A DNA stretch of 34,643 bases from Planctomycetota bacterium. GTDB taxonomy: Bacteria; Planctomycetota; Planctomycetia; Pirellulales; Pirellulaceae. Under the pieces are notes generated by a model. That model ran no database searches. It was not told where the DNA came from and saw nothing but the letters and a program-made list of their open reading frames with translations. Shown here piece after piece: positions 1 to 8,521 of the stretch; within the stretch, counting starts at the first letter, position 1; every line of letters begins with the position of its first letter. The translations under genes were made by a program, and so were the position numbers. Location: the NCBI GenBank assembly GCA_027622275.1, contig JAQBZB010000067.1, positions 1 through 34,643 of the forward strand. The letters are read 5' to 3'.

Positions 1-90
1 CCAACGAAGAACTTCATGCGGAACAGAAACGACATCGTCCTGATCCGCATCGACAGCACCAAACTGAACGCCCCAGGTCCTGTCCGTTGA
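1..90 (+). CDS. C-terminal fragment of an unknown protein
   Basis: An open frame enters from the left edge in frame 1 and ends at a TGA at 88-90, giving 29 residues that end in NAPGPVR. The stretch (NDIVLIRIDSTKL) has a normal alternating hydrophobic/charged pattern, so it looks like the end of a real gene. The fragment is too short to assign a family or function. It could also be chance open frame. Confidence 0.4.
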   Translation, partial: PTKNFMRNRNDIVLIRIDSTKLNAPGPVR

Positions 91-300
91 GAACCGTCTG
101 CAATGCGCCACGGACGTTCCATTACCGGATTCGCGGTGTCGGATATTCTCCAGATGCCAGAAATTTTCCGTCGTGGCTCCATTACAAATGTATCGCATTG
201 GATCCGCCATGCCCGTTTGCTGCTTTCAGCCGTCTATGCTGGTTGTGCCGGCGAGACGAGCAACCACCTGCAAGCTCCACGAGGAGACCTCTTGCGCTAA
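91..300. other. Intergenic, no supported gene
   Basis: This stretch lies between the left-edge gene tail and the first MITE-like copy. Short frames starting near 87-103 have arginine- and cysteine-rich translations without domain features and run into the repeat, so I do not call them genes. I see no terminator or promoter that I would defend. Confidence 0.4.
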
Positions 301-450
301 CCCGGATTATTCATGAACCGACCAGCATTCTTCAAAATATACGTTTATGAAAAGAGTTACGGCTATCTTGCCAAGAACACCGCGTAAATCAGCCGCCACG
401 CGCTAGCGTGCGGTTCTCTCGAAATTTGCGAGAACCTGATGAATAATCCG
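301..450. repeat. MITE-like element, copy 1 (degenerate)
   Basis: This copy begins CCCGGATTATTCATGAACCG and ends TGATGAATAATCCG, so its ends are inverted repeats of each other. It aligns along its length with the copy at 2766-2937, in the same orientation, and shares AAAGAGTTACGGCTATCTTG and AAATCAGCCGCCACG. Compared with that copy it lacks about 20 bp near the right end and has lost the final GG of the terminal repeat. The flanks GCTAA and ACTAA could be a worn 5-bp target duplication. No protein is encoded, so any movement would need a transposase supplied from elsewhere. Confidence 0.75.
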
Positions 451-532
451 CACTAATCTGCTGTCGGCAAGAGCGGTGGGTTGTGATTAAACTGGGGGCC
501 TCTGATTCCGTTGCCGAGAACGAGGTGGATGA

Positions 533-1336
533 ATGTCAAACGAGCATCAATTGATGCCTGGTAAAGCGATTCGCTTGGAGGCGATGCCGACCAGGGCGAA
601 ATCGTTTCACGATGATCGCGGGAGCGCGGAACGCGAATTCTTCGAGCTGCGCGATGAGTTGGCGGAACTACAGCGACGCGTGTACGCCGAGGGAGAGCAC
701 AAACTGCTGATCGTGCTGCAGGCGATGGATGCCGGCGGCAAAGACGGCACGATTCGCCACGTCTTTCGCGGCGTCAATCCGCAGGGCGTTCGTGTAACGT
801 CCTTCAAGAATCCTTCCGAGAACGAATTGGCTCATGATTTCCTGTGGAGAATCCATCAAGCAGTTCCAGCCACGGGGATGATCGGCGTCTTCAATCGGTC
901 CCACTACGAAGACGTCTTGGTCGTTCGCGTCGAGAAACTCGTCTCGAAGAATGTCTGGGAAGCACGGTTCGAACAGATCAACCAGTTCGAGCGAATGCTG
1001 TCCGAGACAGGCGCGACGATCCTGAAGTTCTACTTGCATATCTCGAAAGAGGAGCAAGCGGAACGGTTCCAGGCACGACTCGATGATCCGCGGAAGAACT
1101 GGAAGTTCTCGCCAGACGATCTGGAGAAACGTAAGAAGTGGGAAGATTACATGGCCGTGTATGAGGACGCGCTGAACCGCTGTACTACCGATTGGGCTCC
1201 GTGGTACGTCATCCCTTCGGATCAGAAGTGGTATCGCAATTTGGCGATCGCGCGAGTCATTGTGGACACGCTTCGCGAATTGAATCCGCAGTACCCAAAG
1301 ACAACGATTGACGCTAATAGCGTTCTCGTCGAATGA
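533..1336 (+). CDS. ppk2: Polyphosphate kinase 2 family protein (class III-like)
   Basis: A 267-residue soluble kinase that transfers phosphate between polyphosphate and nucleotides. PPK2 class III enzymes phosphorylate AMP and ADP, regenerating ATP from polyphosphate. The Walker A motif is MDAGGKDGT (residues 65-73), and the Walker B/lid region is FNRSHYEDVLVVRV (from residue 120). The stretch GVNPQGVRVTSF with RSHYED is what I associate with the class III subgroup; class assignment is by recall, not alignment. Length is typical for a single-domain PPK2. The ATG follows a GAGGTGG ribosome site. It is convergent with the dockerin gene, with only 17 bp between the stops, and stands apart from the ppx-ppk1 cluster at 16-20 kb. 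A MITE-like repeat lies 82 bp upstream. Confidence 0.93.
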   Translation: MSNEHQLMPGKAIRLEAMPTRAKSFHDDRGSAEREFFELRDELAELQRRVYAEGEHKLLIVLQAMDAGGKDGTIRHVFRGVNPQGVRVTSFKNPSENELAHDFLWRIHQAVPATGMIGVFNRSHYEDVLVVRVEKLVSKNVWEARFEQINQFERMLSETGATILKFYLHISKEEQAERFQARLDDPRKNWKFSPDDLEKRKKWEDYMAVYEDALNRCTTDWAPWYVIPSDQKWYRNLAIARVIVDTLRELNPQYPKTTIDANSVLVE

Positions 1337-1353
1337 AGCAACCGTCCGCGCTG

Positions 1354-2559
1354 CTACGAGACATCGAACACGTCGCGAAGCCCAAGATCGACCAATTCGT
1401 CGCCGCCCGTATCTTCGTCACCCAGTTCGTTAGCGAGATCGGCGATAACGGCATCCACGGAGTTGGAAGAAAGAGCACTTACGAAATTGTTACTCGATTT
1501 GAACTCGAAAACGGAATCGGCTTCGGACCCAAGGTCTGGATCGGGAAGAACCTCTTCGGACTCATCCGTCTCAATCGGGACTGGAGGCGAGTCGATGTCT
1601 TCGGAGTTTTCGCAGAAGTCGGGATGGATACCGGGAATCGGATTCCCGTCTTCGTCGAGATCATAGATCAAGCATTCGGGCGGCTCCGTCGGATTCCCTT
1701 CGTCCGGTGGAAAATCGTCCGGGACGGGCTTGCCAACGTTCGTTGAACCGGGTACCTCAGGGACGAAGTCAGGCGTAACTTGTGCCAAGATCGGCTTAGG
1801 TGTAGTGACGCAGCCGAGACCGTTTAAGCAATTAATGATCCCGAGTGGATCTTTTGGAGAGAGGTATCCATCGCCATCGACATCAAAGTAAGGCTTTGCT
1901 TCCGCACCGGGCGAAGGCATCCCCAATTCACGCGATCCCCGTTTGCTGAGTTCATTCAGCAACAGCAGCACATCCACAGGAGAGATGCGTCCATCCCCGT
2001 TGGCATCACTGGGATTGTCAGGGTTTTGCCAGATGCTGCGAACCTGAAGCGTGCCGTTAGTGATGATTTCAGAAACGCTTGAACCGTCGGCCTGGCGAAA
2101 GCTTGAACCGCCGAGTCGAGTTCCCACCAAGCGGAACTCGTAACTTCCCGCGGAAATGCCAGTGGTATCGATCGTCAACGTCACCAATTTGCCGTTGGCA
2201 CGTGCTGCGAAACCCTGACTAAACGCAACATCACCCAATGCCAGTGTGCGATCTCCAGGGAACGGCCCGCCGCTTTCAATGTGCGGAAAGGTGTTCCATA
2301 AATTGCCCGCAAACTGAACACGCTCGAAGTACGGACCTTCCTTCGCCGTGACGATTTGCGATCTCAAGTCGAAGCCCGTAACTAGTGCGTCATCCTCGTC
2401 GGTACTGACGACGGACAGAGAAACTGTTTGCCCGCTCGTGTTCGGTTCGACCAAGTGATAGCCGACATCAACCAACACCGCCAGCATGTTGCGCGGTTCC
2501 AGCGCTTCAAACATAGCGCGACGCGCAGATGGTCTCCGGCGACGATAATACCGACGCAT
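1354..2559 (-). CDS. Secreted dockerin-type protein with LEPR-motif N-terminus
   Basis: A 401-residue protein if it starts at the ATG at 2559; the frame stays open upstream to a GTG at 2688, but that extension looks non-coding. The N-terminus is very basic (MRRYYRRRRPSARR) and leads into FEALEPRNMLA, the LEPR-type signature found at the start of many large exported planctomycete proteins. Next comes a beta-rich, cohesin-like region (about residues 15-165). Two calcium-binding dockerin-like repeats follow, DANGDGRISPVDVLLLLNEL and FDVDGDGYLSPKDPLGI. The last 130 residues are acidic and rich in Pro, Glu and Asp. Dockerin repeats normally dock onto cohesin partners; no partner is visible here. 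The role is probably cell-surface or extracellular assembly, but this is inference. Confidence 0.8.
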   Translation of the reverse strand: MRRYYRRRRPSARRAMFEALEPRNMLAVLVDVGYHLVEPNTSGQTVSLSVVSTDEDDALVTGFDLRSQIVTAKEGPYFERVQFAGNLWNTFPHIESGGPFPGDRTLALGDVAFSQGFAARANGKLVTLTIDTTGISAGSYEFRLVGTRLGGSSFRQADGSSVSEIITNGTLQVRSIWQNPDNPSDANGDGRISPVDVLLLLNELSKRGSRELGMPSPGAEAKPYFDVDGDGYLSPKDPLGIINCLNGLGCVTTPKPILAQVTPDFVPEVPGSTNVGKPVPDDFPPDEGNPTEPPECLIYDLDEDGNPIPGIHPDFCENSEDIDSPPVPIETDESEEVLPDPDLGSEADSVFEFKSSNNFVSALSSNSVDAVIADLANELGDEDTGGDELVDLGLRDVFDVS

Positions 2560-2765
2560 TACACTGAGGAGTGCCAACTCTGAATCCGTCTCTGGTGTGA
2601 CTATGATGTTAGGAATTGCACATTTCGAATGTTCGTTAGAGTAACGATTTCCGATCGGGAATGCAAACAGATGCTGAGTAGCAGGCACGAGTTGTGTAAA
2701 AATGGGGAAACAAAAACCGTCATTTCGTCAGCGGCGACAGCTCCCTCGACGGTGTGGTGTTCAAG

Positions 2766-2937
2766 CCCGGATTATTCATGAACCGGTGAGTATTCTTCAA
2801 AACATTCGTTTGTAAAAAGAGTTACGGCTATCTTGCCCACAACATCGCGCAAATCAGCCGCCACGTGATCGCGTGCGGTTCTCGCGAAGTTTGCGAGAAC
2901 CGCAGGCTAGCGCCAGGCGGCTGATGAATAATCCGGG
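2766..2937. repeat. MITE-like element, copy 2, with 5-bp target duplication
   Basis: A 172-bp element with terminal inverted repeats (CCCGGATTATTCAT at the left, ATGAATAATCCGGG at the right). It is flanked on both sides by TCAAG (2761-2765 and 2938-2942), as expected from insertion with a 5-bp staggered cut. Inside are a perfect stem-loop (GCGGTTCTCGC pairing with GCGAGAACCGC) and a second inverted pair (TCAGCCGCC with GGCGGCTGA), so the right half could fold into a long hairpin. It lies between the divergent dockerin and isomerase-like genes and has no coding capacity. Confidence 0.85.
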
Positions 2938-3040
2938 TCAAGAGCCGCGGTCACTGGCCAGCGTAGAATCTGAACCTTGACGCTGTTAGGTTGTTGCCTT
3001 CGAGCTTGCTCACTTTTGAATTGTTGAAGGAATTGCCGTC

Positions 3041-3862
3041 ATGCTGCCCGCCCTGAGCCAAGTCTGCACACTTCAGGCCTCGTTTTCGCAGGACATTGAA
3101 GACTTTGCGGCGGGGCAATGCCGAGCGGTCGATGTCTGGCTGACGAAGCTCGAAGACTATCTAAACCGCGGGCGCTCCGTGAGTGAAGTACGAGACTTGT
3201 TGAAAGAGCATGAAGTCACCGCGCCGGTCGCAAGTTTCCAAGGCGGCCTCTTTGGCTCGGGTGAAGCGGCGCTGGAATCGGGGAAGCACTTTACTCAGCG
3301 TTTGAAACTCTGCGGCGAACTGGGCATTGGTACGTTGGTGGTGGCGTGCGATATCCTGGGGCCGATTTGCCAAGCGGATATCGACCGCGCGCATGAATCG
3401 CTGCTCGGTGCCGCGACGGCTGCCGCGAACCACGGTGTTCGAATTGCACTTGAGTTTCGCGCGGATGCCGCGTTCGGAAACAACCTCCAGACGGCGGCCG
3501 CGCTTGTCAACGAAGTCGGGCACGCCAGCCTTGGCATCTGCCTGGATCTGTTTCACTACTACGTCGGGCCCAGCAAGCAGGAAGATCTTGCTTACCTCAC
3601 CGCGGACAATCTCTTTCATGTTCAGCTCTGTGACATCGCCGACACGCCGCGCGAGTTTGCACGCGATGCGGATCGTATCTTGCCTGGCGATGGCGACATC
3701 GTCTTTGAGCCCATCATCGATCGATTGCGGGAGATCGACTACCGGGGTTGCGTCTCGATCGAGCTGATGAACCCGCAAATCTGGCAAGTGCCGCCGCGTC
3801 AGTTCGGCGAGGTCGCCATGACCGCGTTGCGGAAGGTACTCGGGCAAGCAAGCATGGCTTGA
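3041..3862 (+). CDS. Sugar phosphate isomerase/epimerase-like TIM barrel
   Basis: A 273-residue protein of the xylose-isomerase-like/AP-endonuclease-2 fold. Likely metal ligands and nearby catalytic residues are visible in the usual order: E138 in IALEFRAD, D169 and H172 in CLDLFHYY, H193 and D198 in HVQLCDIAD, and E241 in SIELMNP. Family members isomerise or epimerise sugars and inositols such as hydroxypyruvate, inosose and tagatose/psicose; the substrate cannot be told from sequence. There is no signal peptide, so it is cytoplasmic. The ATG follows GAAGGAATTGCCGTC, a good ribosome site. It ends 3 bp before the convergent zinc-ribbon gene. Confidence 0.85.
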   Translation: MLPALSQVCTLQASFSQDIEDFAAGQCRAVDVWLTKLEDYLNRGRSVSEVRDLLKEHEVTAPVASFQGGLFGSGEAALESGKHFTQRLKLCGELGIGTLVVACDILGPICQADIDRAHESLLGAATAAANHGVRIALEFRADAAFGNNLQTAAALVNEVGHASLGICLDLFHYYVGPSKQEDLAYLTADNLFHVQLCDIADTPREFARDADRILPGDGDIVFEPIIDRLREIDYRGCVSIELMNPQIWQVPPRQFGEVAMTALRKVLGQASMA

Positions 3863-3865
3863 GCG

Positions 3866-4603
3866 TTAGCGTTTATCGGCAAGTCGACTCGCGAGCAGAT
3901 CGAGTTGCCCCTTAAGATCGGCGAGCAGCAGGTTGGGACTTGCGCCGTCGGCCATGTGGACGTAGAAGGATTGAGCGGGACTGCTGTGCGTCGTGGAGAG
4001 TAACGAGGTCGCGTGACGCAACTCAGCGAGTTGTGAATCGAGTTCGTCGAGTGTCTCTGCCGCCTCGCGATTGCTTCGCGAAAGACCGTCTAGGTGGAAC
4101 ACCAGCCCAACAATCAATACGACCTGTCCGCCGAGCGTGAACGGCAATCCCAACCGCCAAAGATCGGGCCGGTCTTCGGCAAAGGACCATCCAATCAGTA
4201 CAGCACCGAAGACGAATGCCATCAGTCCGAGCGACAACATGCACCACGAGAAGAAAGAGGACTGAGCGGGCTGGCGTTGCTTCAATCTCCTTGGATGCGG
4301 ACGATTGGAAGTCGATTCTCGCGTCGCGCCCGGAAAGTGAGCCTCATCGAACCGAATTGCCGTGCTCTCTTGCGCGCCAACGCCGAGCGAAGCGACCAAC
4401 TGTTGAGCTTCGTTCAACTCGTCTTCGAGTTCCCAGTCGTCGAGCAACGCCTTCTCTAACCAATCGGTCTTCAACTCGGCCTTCGCGGCAGCAGGCGTCT
4501 TCGACTCATCAGAGAACGGCTTACGGCAACGTGCGCAACGAACAGCCGCGTCGTCGGTAGACCCGATCGCTGGCACATCCTGTTGGCAGTTTCTACACCA
4601 CAT
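3866..4603 (-). CDS. Zinc-ribbon membrane protein of unknown function
   Basis: A 245-residue protein I do not recognise. It starts with two CxxC pairs (CRNC at residues 3-6, CARC near residue 24), a zinc-ribbon layout. A variable acidic linker follows, then two adjacent hydrophobic helices (about residues 118-141 and 152-171), then a probable coiled-coil tail rich in Leu, Glu and Ser that ends LLASRLADKR. The ribbon and tail probably face the cytoplasm with a short hairpin through the membrane. Nothing in the neighbours suggests a pathway. It is convergent with the isomerase-like gene. Confidence 0.7.
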   Translation of the reverse strand: MWCRNCQQDVPAIGSTDDAAVRCARCRKPFSDESKTPAAAKAELKTDWLEKALLDDWELEDELNEAQQLVASLGVGAQESTAIRFDEAHFPGATRESTSNRPHPRRLKQRQPAQSSFFSWCMLSLGLMAFVFGAVLIGWSFAEDRPDLWRLGLPFTLGGQVVLIVGLVFHLDGLSRSNREAAETLDELDSQLAELRHATSLLSTTHSSPAQSFYVHMADGASPNLLLADLKGQLDLLASRLADKR

Positions 4604-4843
4604 CCGCTAGCATCCCTCGCGCAACAATGGCACGTTTCCGTTCAGAGTTATCGGCGGACGCCGCGTTAAACTGTACCGATTCCGCAGACTTTTCGGCGCG
4701 AGATCCAATCCTCGGTAGTGGTACAGTTTGAAAGTAGCCTGGCCCCCCTGGGCCGGGAAATCACGGGCCGGGAAATCACGGGCCGGGGGCCCATGCTACA
4801 CGTAACGGTATCACTATCCACGCCCGAGTTGCGTTGTTGCACG
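4604..4843. repeat. Intergenic region with inverted and tandem repeats
   Basis: This gap lies between the cytochrome b stop (right) and the zinc-ribbon gene start (left). It contains a perfect 10-bp inverted pair, AAACTGTACC (4668-4677) and GGTACAGTTT (4720-4729), separated by 42 bp. It also has a GC-rich tandem repeat with two full 15-bp units (GGGCCGGGAAATCAC, 4750-4779) and a partial third, flanked by C-rich and G-rich runs that could pair. These may form the terminator of the Rieske/cytochrome b transcript, but there is no T-run to prove it. Confidence 0.5.
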
Positions 4844-6766
4844 CTACTTGGTGGTGTTCAATTTGAGATGCAGATCCGCGTCGTCACCGCGTAGCCATCG
4901 GACCAGCATGTCGATGTCATGCGGTGTGAGGAGATTCTTGGCGGGATCCGCTTCGTCTTCCGCAAAAGCAGGCATGCGATCGTTATTGCCCATATAGAAG
5001 CGGTCGTGATCCGGATTGGCGATAAACGCGGCAAGCCAAGCGGCCGAACCATAACCCGTCAAATCAGGTGCGGCACCGCCTTCCGCCTCGTGGAACGTAT
5101 GGCAGTCGGTGCAATTGTCAGCGATCTTTGCGCGGCCTTCTTCGATGAGCGCAGTGTTCTTATCCTGTTCGCGTTGTGACAGCAAGCCAGCTTCCGCGGA
5201 CAATGCGGCCGCGATCGCCGGGACATCCGCTTTGACCAAGTCGTCCCGAACGAATGTGACCATGTCGGATGAGTACGCGCCGTCCGCATCGGGGATCCCG
5301 TGGGCGGTAAACTCAAAGTAATCGGAGCTAACAATCCCTGCTGGAGAAAGTAATCCCTCGATCCACTCGCGCGATGCAAAGCCATGCAGGTTGGGACCAC
5401 CGAAAGCGGTCTTGTTCGATTCCCAGCCTTCGGGCAGTTCTGGGCCGGCGATTCCGTGACCTTCCTTGTCGAGATAGCTGTGACAACTCGCACACTTCCG
5501 CTTGAACAGTCGACGTCCTTGAATTTCCGGATCGATTCGCACGAGACCGACGGCGGCACCTTCCTTCGGGATGCCATAGAAATCAATGAGTTCTTGAGTT
5601 CGTTCATATTCTCGAAGAGCCGTTTCTTGCGCCTCGTGGAAGGCGTTCGCCGCCTTGGTTCGTTCCTTCCATAAATCTACTGCCGCGGGATCAGTCGGCT
5701 TGTCCGAGTGCCGCTCGGCGTAGTTGTCGTGATCGATCGCTTCGTAGGTCAGGTAGCCCGCACCAATGACCAGCACCAGAATCACGGTACAGTTGACGAT
5801 ATGCCCATACTTTACCTTTGCGATCAGTGGCAGGGCAAAGAGGAAGCCCATCGCCGCTCCAGGAATCACGATGGCACCAACAAACTCGTGTGTGCCGCAA
5901 TGTTTCAGCAACTGGAACAAGAACAAAAAGTACCATTCCGGCCGCGCCGCACCGTAGGACTCGGTCGGCTCGGCGGGAGGTCCTAGCTCTGCCGCGCGGT
6001 AACAAGTCAACACGATGACGAACGCCAGCATGGCGAAACAGGCAAACGAATCCTTGAAGACCTGCATGGGCCAGAAGGCTTCATCGGGTCGTTTCTCGGA
6101 ACTGTGGGCAGTAATGCCATGCTTGCGGAACATTGCCACGTGTAACGCGAGGACGGCAATCAGTAACGCTGGAAGAACACCCGCGTGCATTGCGAAGAAG
6201 CGGGTCAAAGTCGAGTGACCGTATTCGCTACCACCGACGACCACTTTTTGAATCAACTCGCCACCCGGAGGCAGAGACATCAGTTCGGTCGCAACTTTCG
6301 TCGCCCAGTATCCCTTCTGATCCCAGGGCAACAGATAACCCGTCAACCCGAGTGCCAAGACGATTTTCATGAGCACGATGCCCAGCCAGTAGTTGATCTC
6401 GCGCGGAGCGGTGTAGGCCTTGCACAGCACCACTTGCATCAGATGCAGCAGAAGCAGCACGATCATCATTTGTGCCATGTAATGATGAACGCCGCGCAGC
6501 AACCACCCGCCCTTCACGATGTTCGTGATGTAATAAACACTCTCCCAGGCATTCTGGCTGCCGGGGCTGTAATACATCCACAGGAAGATGCCCGTTACCG
6601 CTTGTGTGACGAAGGCGAATACAAGCATGCTCCCAGTCACATAAATCCAGCGTGAGCCGCCCGGGATATTCTCGTACAGCGCCTCGTGAGTCAGGTCCCT
6701 GTATCCGGTGCGATCGTCGAACCAATCACACAGACTGGCACCGAGTTGCTTGATCCGCTCGTTCAT
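4844..6766 (-). CDS. b6-type cytochrome b fused to subunit IV and two haem-c domains
   Basis: A 640-residue membrane quinol oxidase subunit that passes electrons from quinol to cytochrome c domains. Residues 40-215 resemble cytochrome b6: haem-b ligands H94/H108 (13 residues apart) and H194/H209 (14 apart), the latter spacing being b6-like. Residues 225-345 are subunit IV-like with the Qo-site PEWY at 276-279. After a linker come two class-I haem-c domains, with CASCH at 425-429 and CTDCH at 552-556; RMPAF (M598) is a likely axial Met for the second. By recalled alignment, the position of the b6 Cys that binds the extra haem c is V43, so that haem is probably absent. The start overlaps the Rieske stop (ATGA), so translation is probably coupled. 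Confidence 0.92.
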   Translation of the reverse strand: MNERIKQLGASLCDWFDDRTGYRDLTHEALYENIPGGSRWIYVTGSMLVFAFVTQAVTGIFLWMYYSPGSQNAWESVYYITNIVKGGWLLRGVHHYMAQMMIVLLLLHLMQVVLCKAYTAPREINYWLGIVLMKIVLALGLTGYLLPWDQKGYWATKVATELMSLPPGGELIQKVVVGGSEYGHSTLTRFFAMHAGVLPALLIAVLALHVAMFRKHGITAHSSEKRPDEAFWPMQVFKDSFACFAMLAFVIVLTCYRAAELGPPAEPTESYGAARPEWYFLFLFQLLKHCGTHEFVGAIVIPGAAMGFLFALPLIAKVKYGHIVNCTVILVLVIGAGYLTYEAIDHDNYAERHSDKPTDPAAVDLWKERTKAANAFHEAQETALREYERTQELIDFYGIPKEGAAVGLVRIDPEIQGRRLFKRKCASCHSYLDKEGHGIAGPELPEGWESNKTAFGGPNLHGFASREWIEGLLSPAGIVSSDYFEFTAHGIPDADGAYSSDMVTFVRDDLVKADVPAIAAALSAEAGLLSQREQDKNTALIEEGRAKIADNCTDCHTFHEAEGGAAPDLTGYGSAAWLAAFIANPDHDRFYMGNNDRMPAFAEDEADPAKNLLTPHDIDMLVRWLRGDDADLHLKLNTTK

Positions 6767-7395
6767 GCCTTCGCTTTCTTCTCATCTCGGCCAGTATAAA
6801 AGTTCTTGAAGTCGACCCAGATTTCACCGTCCCGAACTTCGTAATCAAGCGCATCCATGTCCCGTGGACTCGGATTTGCCCGGCCAGAACCGCTGACGCT
6901 TTTCGTACCGTTCAGGTTGAACGAACTGCTGTGACAGGGACACTCATACGCGGTTCCATTACACTCGACGCTGCATCCGGCGTGTGGGCACGTCGTGTTA
7001 AAGACGCGAACCGTTGATGGAGTCAGCTTTTCGATGTAGACGGCACCCACGGGTTCATCCGGAGTAAAGTTCCAAGCGTCGATCTGGTCGTCGATCACAA
7101 GGAATCGCTGTGGCTCGCCGAGCGACAAAGCCTCCATAGACGCGACGCGAACTAACGAACTCGTGCCATTGCCGGCCCCCTCTTCGTACAACTTCGGCTT
7201 CGTCCGTCGACCACGCAGGGGATCAAGGAACGCGACCAGCCCGATCAACGCCGGCCCGACTCCCACGATGGCTCCCAGGACGATCGATGCAATCTCGAAA
7301 AAGCCTCGACGTGTGTTGCCTTGGCTCGAAGGTTCAGAAGACTCGTCCGAACCGTCAACATTCGCCACGTCATCTCGTCGAAGATCATCAGACAT
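6763..7395 (-). CDS. Rieske 2Fe-2S protein of the quinol:cytochrome c oxidoreductase
   Basis: A 210-residue protein counted from the ATG at 7395, which has GGAG upstream; the open frame extends further but without coding character. An acidic, Ser-rich N-terminus precedes a Tat-like TRRGFFEI (from residue 28) and one membrane helix, so the iron-sulfur domain lies outside the inner membrane. Cluster box I is CPHAGC (C136, H138) and box II is CPCHSS (C152, H155); C141 and C154 are the usual disulfide pair. It overlaps the cytochrome b gene by ATGA. Together the two genes could supply a complete bc-type complex, because the cytochrome c part is fused to cytochrome b. Confidence 0.93.
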   Translation of the reverse strand: MSDDLRRDDVANVDGSDESSEPSSQGNTRRGFFEIASIVLGAIVGVGPALIGLVAFLDPLRGRRTKPKLYEEGAGNGTSSLVRVASMEALSLGEPQRFLVIDDQIDAWNFTPDEPVGAVYIEKLTPSTVRVFNTTCPHAGCSVECNGTAYECPCHSSSFNLNGTKSVSGSGRANPSPRDMDALDYEVRDGEIWVDFKNFYTGRDEKKAKA

Positions 7396-7518
7396 AACCA
7401 ATACTCCGCAATTGGTCGATGCAATTAACGCGAAACAGGGAACTCCGAAAAGGCAGGGCAACTCGTCGTCGGCAAGGTGGGATCCATTCGGCCAACGCAC
7501 GGTGGGTGGCGGGTTTGA

Positions 7519-8502
7519 TTATCGCATGGCAGCGCGCACGACGTCAAGAACTTTTGGCTGGGCCTCGGCGAACGAGCCTTCAATGAACGCTCCGGCCGCT
7601 GCTTTGTGCCCGCCACCGTTGAATTGCTCGGCGATCTGATTGCACTGCACAGCGCAGCGGCTGCGGAAACTGAGCTTGAACCCACCGGCAGCCTGTTCGA
7701 CGAGAATGACAGCGAACTGCACGCCTGCGATGGCCAACGTCATGTTGATCGCATCTTCGGTATCGGCTGGCAGAGCGCCAGTCTCGTCGAAGTCTTCGCG
7801 AAGCACGTAGGAATGGGCGAGCCGCCCATCCAACTCGGTGACCGTTCTCGACAAGATGACGCCACGCAGTTTTACACGGCCGACTGTGTCTTGCTCATAA
7901 AGTTCGCGATAGATGGTGGGCGGCGACGCACCCGCCTCCATTAACTTGGCCGCAATCCGATACGTCCCGCTCGTTACGGAGCCAAATCGGAACCAACCGG
8001 TGTCGGTCGCAAGTGCCGCAAAGATCGGCATCGCCATCTCGGGCGTCAGCGCGACTCCCAGTTCCTCGGCCGCCTCGACGACCAGTCTTCCCGTCGCTTC
8101 GGCCGTTGTGTTCTTGAACGCTTCTGCACCGAGGTCGTCTTCGCTGACATGATGATCGAGGACGATCTTCTTGGCCCTTGTCGTGCGGAGCACGTCGCTC
8201 ATCGGTCCCAGCTGTGCCCACGCGCTCGTATCAAGCACCATCAGCACTTGAATGTCGTCCAGATCTTCGAGTTGGACGTCTTGGCCGATGACCTTGATCC
8301 GTCGCTCGGGATCAATGAACGCCAGGTTCGGCGGTGTCTCCATGCCGTTCACGATGGTGACTCGCTTGCCGATCGCTTCCAGGATGCGAGCCATCCCAAG
8401 CTCACTCCCCAACGCATCACAGTCGGGACGAATGTGACTCGTGAGCAAGAAGCGTTCGTGGGCGCGAATGATTTCCGCAAAGCGGGGCCAGTTGACGGTC
8501 AT
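7519..8502 (-). CDS. nrnA: DHH-family oligoribonuclease / pAp phosphatase
   Basis: A 327-residue phosphoesterase that degrades short RNAs (nanoRNA) and dephosphorylates 3'-phosphoadenosine 5'-phosphate. The Mn-binding signatures are HIRPDCDALGS (residues 23-33), DTSAWAQLG and DHHVSEDDLG, and the DHHA1 C-terminal domain ends with GGGHKAAAGAF. The ATG at 8502 is preferred because the upstream extension overlaps ribF and does not look like the family; the TTGGAAA upstream overlaps the ribF stop. The gap to ribF is 19 bp and to the Rieske gene 123 bp, so it is probably co-transcribed with the cofactor genes. Confidence 0.9.
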   Translation of the reverse strand: MTVNWPRFAEIIRAHERFLLTSHIRPDCDALGSELGMARILEAIGKRVTIVNGMETPPNLAFIDPERRIKVIGQDVQLEDLDDIQVLMVLDTSAWAQLGPMSDVLRTTRAKKIVLDHHVSEDDLGAEAFKNTTAEATGRLVVEAAEELGVALTPEMAMPIFAALATDTGWFRFGSVTSGTYRIAAKLMEAGASPPTIYRELYEQDTVGRVKLRGVILSRTVTELDGRLAHSYVLREDFDETGALPADTEDAINMTLAIAGVQFAVILVEQAAGGFKLSFRSRCAVQCNQIAEQFNGGGHKAAAGAFIEGSFAEAQPKVLDVVRAAMR

Positions 8503-8521
8503 GGAAGATTCGATTTCCAAG

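Noticed and set aside
87-350. A short plus-strand frame before the first MITE-like copy
   Set aside because: The translation is Arg/Cys-rich with no domain and it runs into the repeat.
301-2937. A true composite transposon carrying ppk2
   Set aside because: No transposase is present, the two ends have diverged, and the right copy has its own target duplication, which fits separate insertions better.
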